From positions 1-56,794 of the forward strand of contig MEDY01000173.1 of NCBI GenBank assembly GCA_001724265.1: a DNA stretch of 56,794 nucleotides, written 5' to 3'. Shown here in pieces: positions 54,301-56,794 of the stretch; position 1 is the first letter of the stretch, and the number at the start of each line of letters is the position of its first letter. The notes below the pieces were generated by a model. The model did no database searches and was not told the DNA's origin. It saw nothing but the letters and a program-made list of their open reading frames with translations. Both the position numbers and the translations under genes were made by a program. Origin of the DNA: Rhizaria sp. SCN 62-66. Taxonomy: Eukaryota; Rhizaria, unplaced.

Positions 54301-56794
54301 GCGTCCGGCGCCGTACAGCGCCGCGGCCGCCAGCGCGGGCAGGGTCGCCACAGTTCCAGCCGCAGTCATCGTCTCGGTCTCGAACGCGTTGCCAGCGCTA
54401 GAGCCAGCGCTGAAGCTAGAGCTAGAGCTAACTACGGGGTTGCGCGTCGCGCTAGCGCTGTTGGGGAGGCTGGAGGCCGTCAGCGAGGTGGAAACGGGGA
54501 CGAGAGTCAGAGTCTCGCTGCTGAGCGCGAGCTGCGTGCTCCGACCGGCGCTCTCACCCCCGGCAGCGGTGGCGCCGTTCGTCTGCGTGAAGTCTTTGTG
54601 CGAGCTCGCTGCGGCGACGGCGGACAGATACGTCTTGAGCGTCACCGTTGGCGGCTCCACTGCCGCAGCTGCAGCTCCACCGTGAGAGCTAGCATCGGCG
54701 GCAGCCACAGCGTCCGCCGTCTCTCTCCCTGCAACAGCAGCGGCGTCGCGATTAGCCGCGGCCAACATCGGCCAGCAGTAGGCCGCCGCCGTGGCCGCCG
54801 CCGCGGCCGTGGCCGCCGTGGCCGCGGCCCACGCCGGGCCGGCCCTCTGTCCCACGGCCTCCGCCACCCCCTCGGGTAGCAGCGCAGTCGCACGCGCCGC
54901 CGCAGCCTCCGCGCGCGCCGCTACCGCGCCCGCGCCCGCGGCGACGGCGCCCGCGCTCGATAGCACGGCGCTGGCGGCGGCCGCGGAGGCGGCGGCGCGG
55001 GTGCGCGCCGCCAGTGCGGCGGCCGACGTCGAAAAAGCGGTGGCTGAGCTGGACACGGCGGCCGCGGTGCGCGCGAGAGAGTCGATGAGGCCGCTGTCGG
55101 TGCCGAGCGCGGGGAGCACCGACACCGGCACCGGCGCCGGTGCCAGGGCAAGAGCAAGAGCGGTATCAGGGCTTGCTGTAACAGCAGTGACGGGCGTCGC
55201 AGCGGAGACAGAGAGTTGTTGTTGCTGCTGCTGCTCGGAGTCATCGTGCGTGACGTCAACTACGGTCACACTGCTCCGATGACCCGCACTGCCAGTATGC
55301 TGCTGCTGCTGCTGCTGCGGCTCTTGGTCGCCGGACTTGTACAGCTCGGCCAAGCCTTGCTCGTAGTCGAGCACCTCGACGAACGCGCCCACGGCCCTGT
55401 GCACCGCGCCCGCCGCGCGCCTCCGCGCCGCCGCCACCGTCTCCCGCGCACGCGCCATGTGCCGCTGCGCCGTCTCCACGCGGCCCTGCAGGCGCCGGCC
55501 CGCGCGCGCGGCGCGGCGGCCCGCGGCCTCGGCGGCGGCGTCCACCACCACTGTCGCTGCGTCCCTCAGCTGCGCCGCGCGCGCCAGCGCCGCCCCTGCC
55601 GCGTCACTGGCCGCGACGACTGCAGCGGCGGCCGAGGGGTGCGCGCGCGCGGCCGAGGTCAGCGCGGCGGTGGCGCGGTGACGGGCGGCGGCCGCCGCGG
55701 CGGAGGCCAGGACGGCGGGCGCGGCGCGGGCGACTGCGGCGGCGTACAGAGGGGCTGGGATTGCATCAGTTCTCACATTGAAAGATGAGCTCGAGTCGTT
55801 GTTGTTGCTGCTGCTGCTATACGGGTAGGGGCGACGGCGGCGGGTCTTGGCAACAGTGCTCGTGGCGTTGGCGGCAGGGAGAACAGCCTTTGTGACAGCA
55901 AACACAGCCATGCCTCCATCATCGTCGTCGTCTTGCATACTCGCAGCGCTATTGGCAGCGTTGCCCAGGTCTGGCTCACCGCCGCTGAACACATGACTGA
56001 TGCCGACGACGTCGCTGTTGTTGTTACTCAAAGCACCACTGCTGTTGCGGGGGCTATTGCTCGTGTCGCAGTCATAATCATAGTCGCTACTGCTGTCTTT
56101 CTCATAGTCGTCGCTGCTGTCTCTATCAGAACCGGAACCAGAGTCTGAGCCAGAGCTAGAGCAGTCGCGGCTACGAGCGACAGAGCTCGAGCCAGAGCCA
56201 GAGACAATGACAGCGTTCGCCAACCGTGGCCGCGGCCGCGAACGAGCATTTGACTGCGACTGAGACTGAGCAAGCAGGACAGCGCGCGCCGCAGCGGCCA
56301 TCGCAAACGCCCTTTGCGCCCGCAGCCACTGGTCCCTGCCCATCCGGCCCACGACGCCGGCCACGCCCGCGCGATTCGCACTCGAAGCGGAGTCAGGAGC
56401 GGCCACGAGACTACTCCCGCTGTTCGCCGCAGAGTAGAGATGCAAGCACGCGTCCCTGTTGGCGTCTAAGTACCTACTTACGCACGCGACGGCCCGCCGG
56501 TCGACCCGCTGCCACAGCGGCGCCGCCGCGGCCGCCGCGCGCAGCAACGCCCGCCGCTGCGCGCGCACCGCCGGCGCGCGCGACAGGACCAGGGCCAGCG
56601 TCGCGGCCGCGGCAGACGCGGACTGCGCCGCCGCAGCGGCAGCGCCAGCAACGGCGACCCGAGCGCGGCGACCCCTGCCCGCCACGGCGTCGGCGGCGGC
56701 AGCGGCGGTCGCGGTGACTGCCGCGGATACCGCTGCCGCAGAGGCGAGCGCGGGCGCGAGCGCAGGGCGCGCCGCCGCCGCCGCCGCGGCCGCC
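51364..56794 (-). CDS. Large Ala/Ser-rich protein of unknown function, 5' end outside window (partial)
   Basis: One minus-strand frame is open from the right edge to TAA at 51364: 1809 residues within the window. No in-frame ATG occurs between 56686 and 56794, so the true start is probably beyond the window. The first 850 residues are Ala-rich with Arg-spaced helical stretches, Ser/Asp runs and two Gln runs; then come Ser/Thr-rich sections, an AEAEVEAE repeat, a long Ser/Asn/His tract, a basic patch KCARKSKGKHSKGGKK and an acidic Asp-rich patch before a basic C-terminus. I recognise no domain. A GTAAGTAG word near 56475 could be a donor site, so part of the edge may be intron, although local donors use GTACGT. 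It resembles the left-edge gene in composition but not obviously in order. Its function is unknown. Confidence 0.6.
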   Translation of the reverse strand, partial: AAAAAAAARPALAPALASAAAVSAAVTATAAAAADAVAGRGRRARVAVAGAAAAAAQSASAAAATLALVLSRAPAVRAQRRALLRAAAAAAPLWQRVDRRAVACVSRYLDANRDACLHLYSAANSGSSLVAAPDSASSANRAGVAGVVGRMGRDQWLRAQRAFAMAAAARAVLLAQSQSQSNARSRPRPRLANAVIVSGSGSSSVARSRDCSSSGSDSGSGSDRDSSDDYEKDSSSDYDYDCDTSNSPRNSSGALSNNNSDVVGISHVFSGGEPDLGNAANSAASMQDDDDDGGMAVFAVTKAVLPAANATSTVAKTRRRRPYPYSSSSNNNDSSSSFNVRTDAIPAPLYAAAVARAAPAVLASAAAAAARHRATAALTSAARAHPSAAAAVVAASDAAGAALARAAQLRDAATVVVDAAAEAAGRRAARAGRRLQGRVETAQRHMARARETVAAARRRAAGAVHRAVGAFVEVLDYEQGLAELYKSGDQEPQQQQQQHTGSAGHRSSVTVVDVTHDDSEQQQQQQLSVSAATPVTAVTASPDTALALALAPAPVPVSVLPALGTDSGLIDSLARTAAAVSSSATAFSTSAAALAARTRAAASAAAASAVLSSAGAVAAGAGAVAARAEAAAARATALLPEGVAEAVGQRAGPAWAAATAATAAAAATAAAYCWPMLAAANRDAAAVAGRETADAVAAADASSHGGAAAAAVEPPTVTLKTYLSAVAAASSHKDFTQTNGATAAGGESAGRSTQLALSSETLTLVPVSTSLTASSLPNSASATRNPVVSSSSSFSAGSSAGNAFETETMTAAGTVATLPALAAAALYGAGRAAAAVVGPRRLAGWLAQRGYRREREEWSDLEPLGHERQEESGCGHESGDGATPCIADLRNDDLASSSLSGSSSSLSHGDGHHAEAMTIDGPAALVTLARKTTDAATTTLTTATMDDAVGDLDVQATSGASFATGTTLPASQTLTSASYLEQDAALHATPLCAHLHSRIDSLSPLDSGNTLLHVPTLATSTTKELVFTGSSSADASYSSHSAAVSGRLPLSARAALRQRLAPMSPAAARAARHAVAAAAPTLAAVAAPHARAKALAAVVRAASTRAEAEATLAEAEAEVEAEAEAEDGSEAAMGDVATRQSVNVQLLQLSPVSSLSHAQRISQAPSESPSRSELRVYPWFVPAALTVPSPSTGSAASAKPSTSSSLHVNTEAHTDARGISVASPRSVRNISNSSSRSSSTVHNNSSDVANVTPTTARPRFGFPGPPTPSFHSAHSLGRSHGNSGDSNSNSSSNSSSNSSSSSSSSHNDSHSNSSGNITHIVNNYHNAGNISHTSSSNSSNSNSRNDRHSDSVSSAAAREAAALALFVARTPTAAAAEAKAAAAEVAADGRMSKCARKSKGKHSKGGKKVSERESLTGADDASVTGTAADGPDSLDGSIGERNSRRRVNSSSSESGSDSGTDSGSDGCECCIDYDNSDDLVNHACADFSPSLPQSPTPSHACKHNSTRSRQHTHAHTHTPTGARAGTRSRARTPASTRSGTVLAAFPEVDDEQSDLQHRQSQQPEHLSSSDLSYMTPVRRSNNKPLSKNSGSADSVAANVFIAVADADDNEDDGDDDGDAHAEDDYVPLDGYGYGASFGYGALSSPAARPLRSGDKHPLSAAAAAAAHAAVVAATGGAVADKADQTRAEAETAGEAASASASSSARAGQWGDPRGLYAYVGDSVDDVAGAVSLSDSSASLGSASNINNSSRAVVTNQDGVYASTDNPEVASERERRPLRPSVHYTANKSKARRLSGSVASSSIHSSTAKK

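Noticed and set aside
1-56794. Bacterial, giant-virus or transposon origin; CRISPR arrays; tRNA or rRNA genes
   Set aside because: Spliceosomal introns and nuclear housekeeping genes point to a eukaryotic nucleus. No regularly spaced repeats, transposase motifs, tRNA-like cloverleaf with a GGTTCGA box, or rRNA segment was found by reading.

Overview
The window is nuclear DNA from a eukaryote, most likely a free-living protist. Genes are separated by AT-rich spacers, seven short spliceosomal introns can be placed exactly, and the recognisable genes are eukaryotic: NOC2, eIF5, a DHHC palmitoyltransferase, two CDK-like kinases and a very large DUF3638/DUF3645-type protein. Coding DNA is very GC-rich, with C or G at almost every third position, while spacers are strongly AT-rich, so gene borders are visible from base composition alone. 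Many proteins carry long Ala, Gln, Ser, Asn or acidic runs. The lineage cannot be fixed from this sequence.

Layout, left to right. (1) A minus-strand reading frame fills 1-7031 and runs off the left edge (at least 2343 codons, low complexity, function unknown). (2) A minus-strand CDK10/11-like kinase lies at 7743-11489. (3) A small plus-strand secreted protein lies at 12231-12710. (4) About 1.4 kb of AT-rich spacer holds short repeats. (5) A minus-strand single-pass receptor-like protein with TSP1/EGF-like Cys-rich modules and three PPxY motifs lies at 14164-17001; its frame is crossed by two TAG codons. (6) A minus-strand DHHC palmitoyltransferase lies at 17916-18986. (7) A five-exon plus-strand gene at 20350-38183 encodes a 5729-residue protein with a helicase-like ATPase core (DUF3638/DUF3645 type), EF-hand-like segments, a Vps62-like region and a tail of NPF/DPF-type motifs. 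(8) A three-exon minus-strand NOC2 gene lies at 38612-42458, divergent from (9) the eIF5 gene at 43351-44565. (10) A two-exon plus-strand CDK9/12/13-like kinase with an RS domain lies at 45562-51090. (11) A minus-strand low-complexity frame runs from 51364 off the right edge.

Two points stand out across the window. All seven introns begin GTACGT or a close variant, with C at +4 and G at +5, unlike the usual GTAAGT or GTGAGT. TAG is never used as a terminator by the genes whose ends are visible here, yet occurs twice in frame inside one well-formed gene. NOC2 and eIF5 (ribosome assembly and translation start) share a divergent promoter region, and the two kinases resemble transcription/splicing CDKs, but there is no sign of a dedicated operon-like system. 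The strongest candidate for something new is the giant ATPase/Vps62/endocytic-motif protein, followed by the splice-site and TAG peculiarities.
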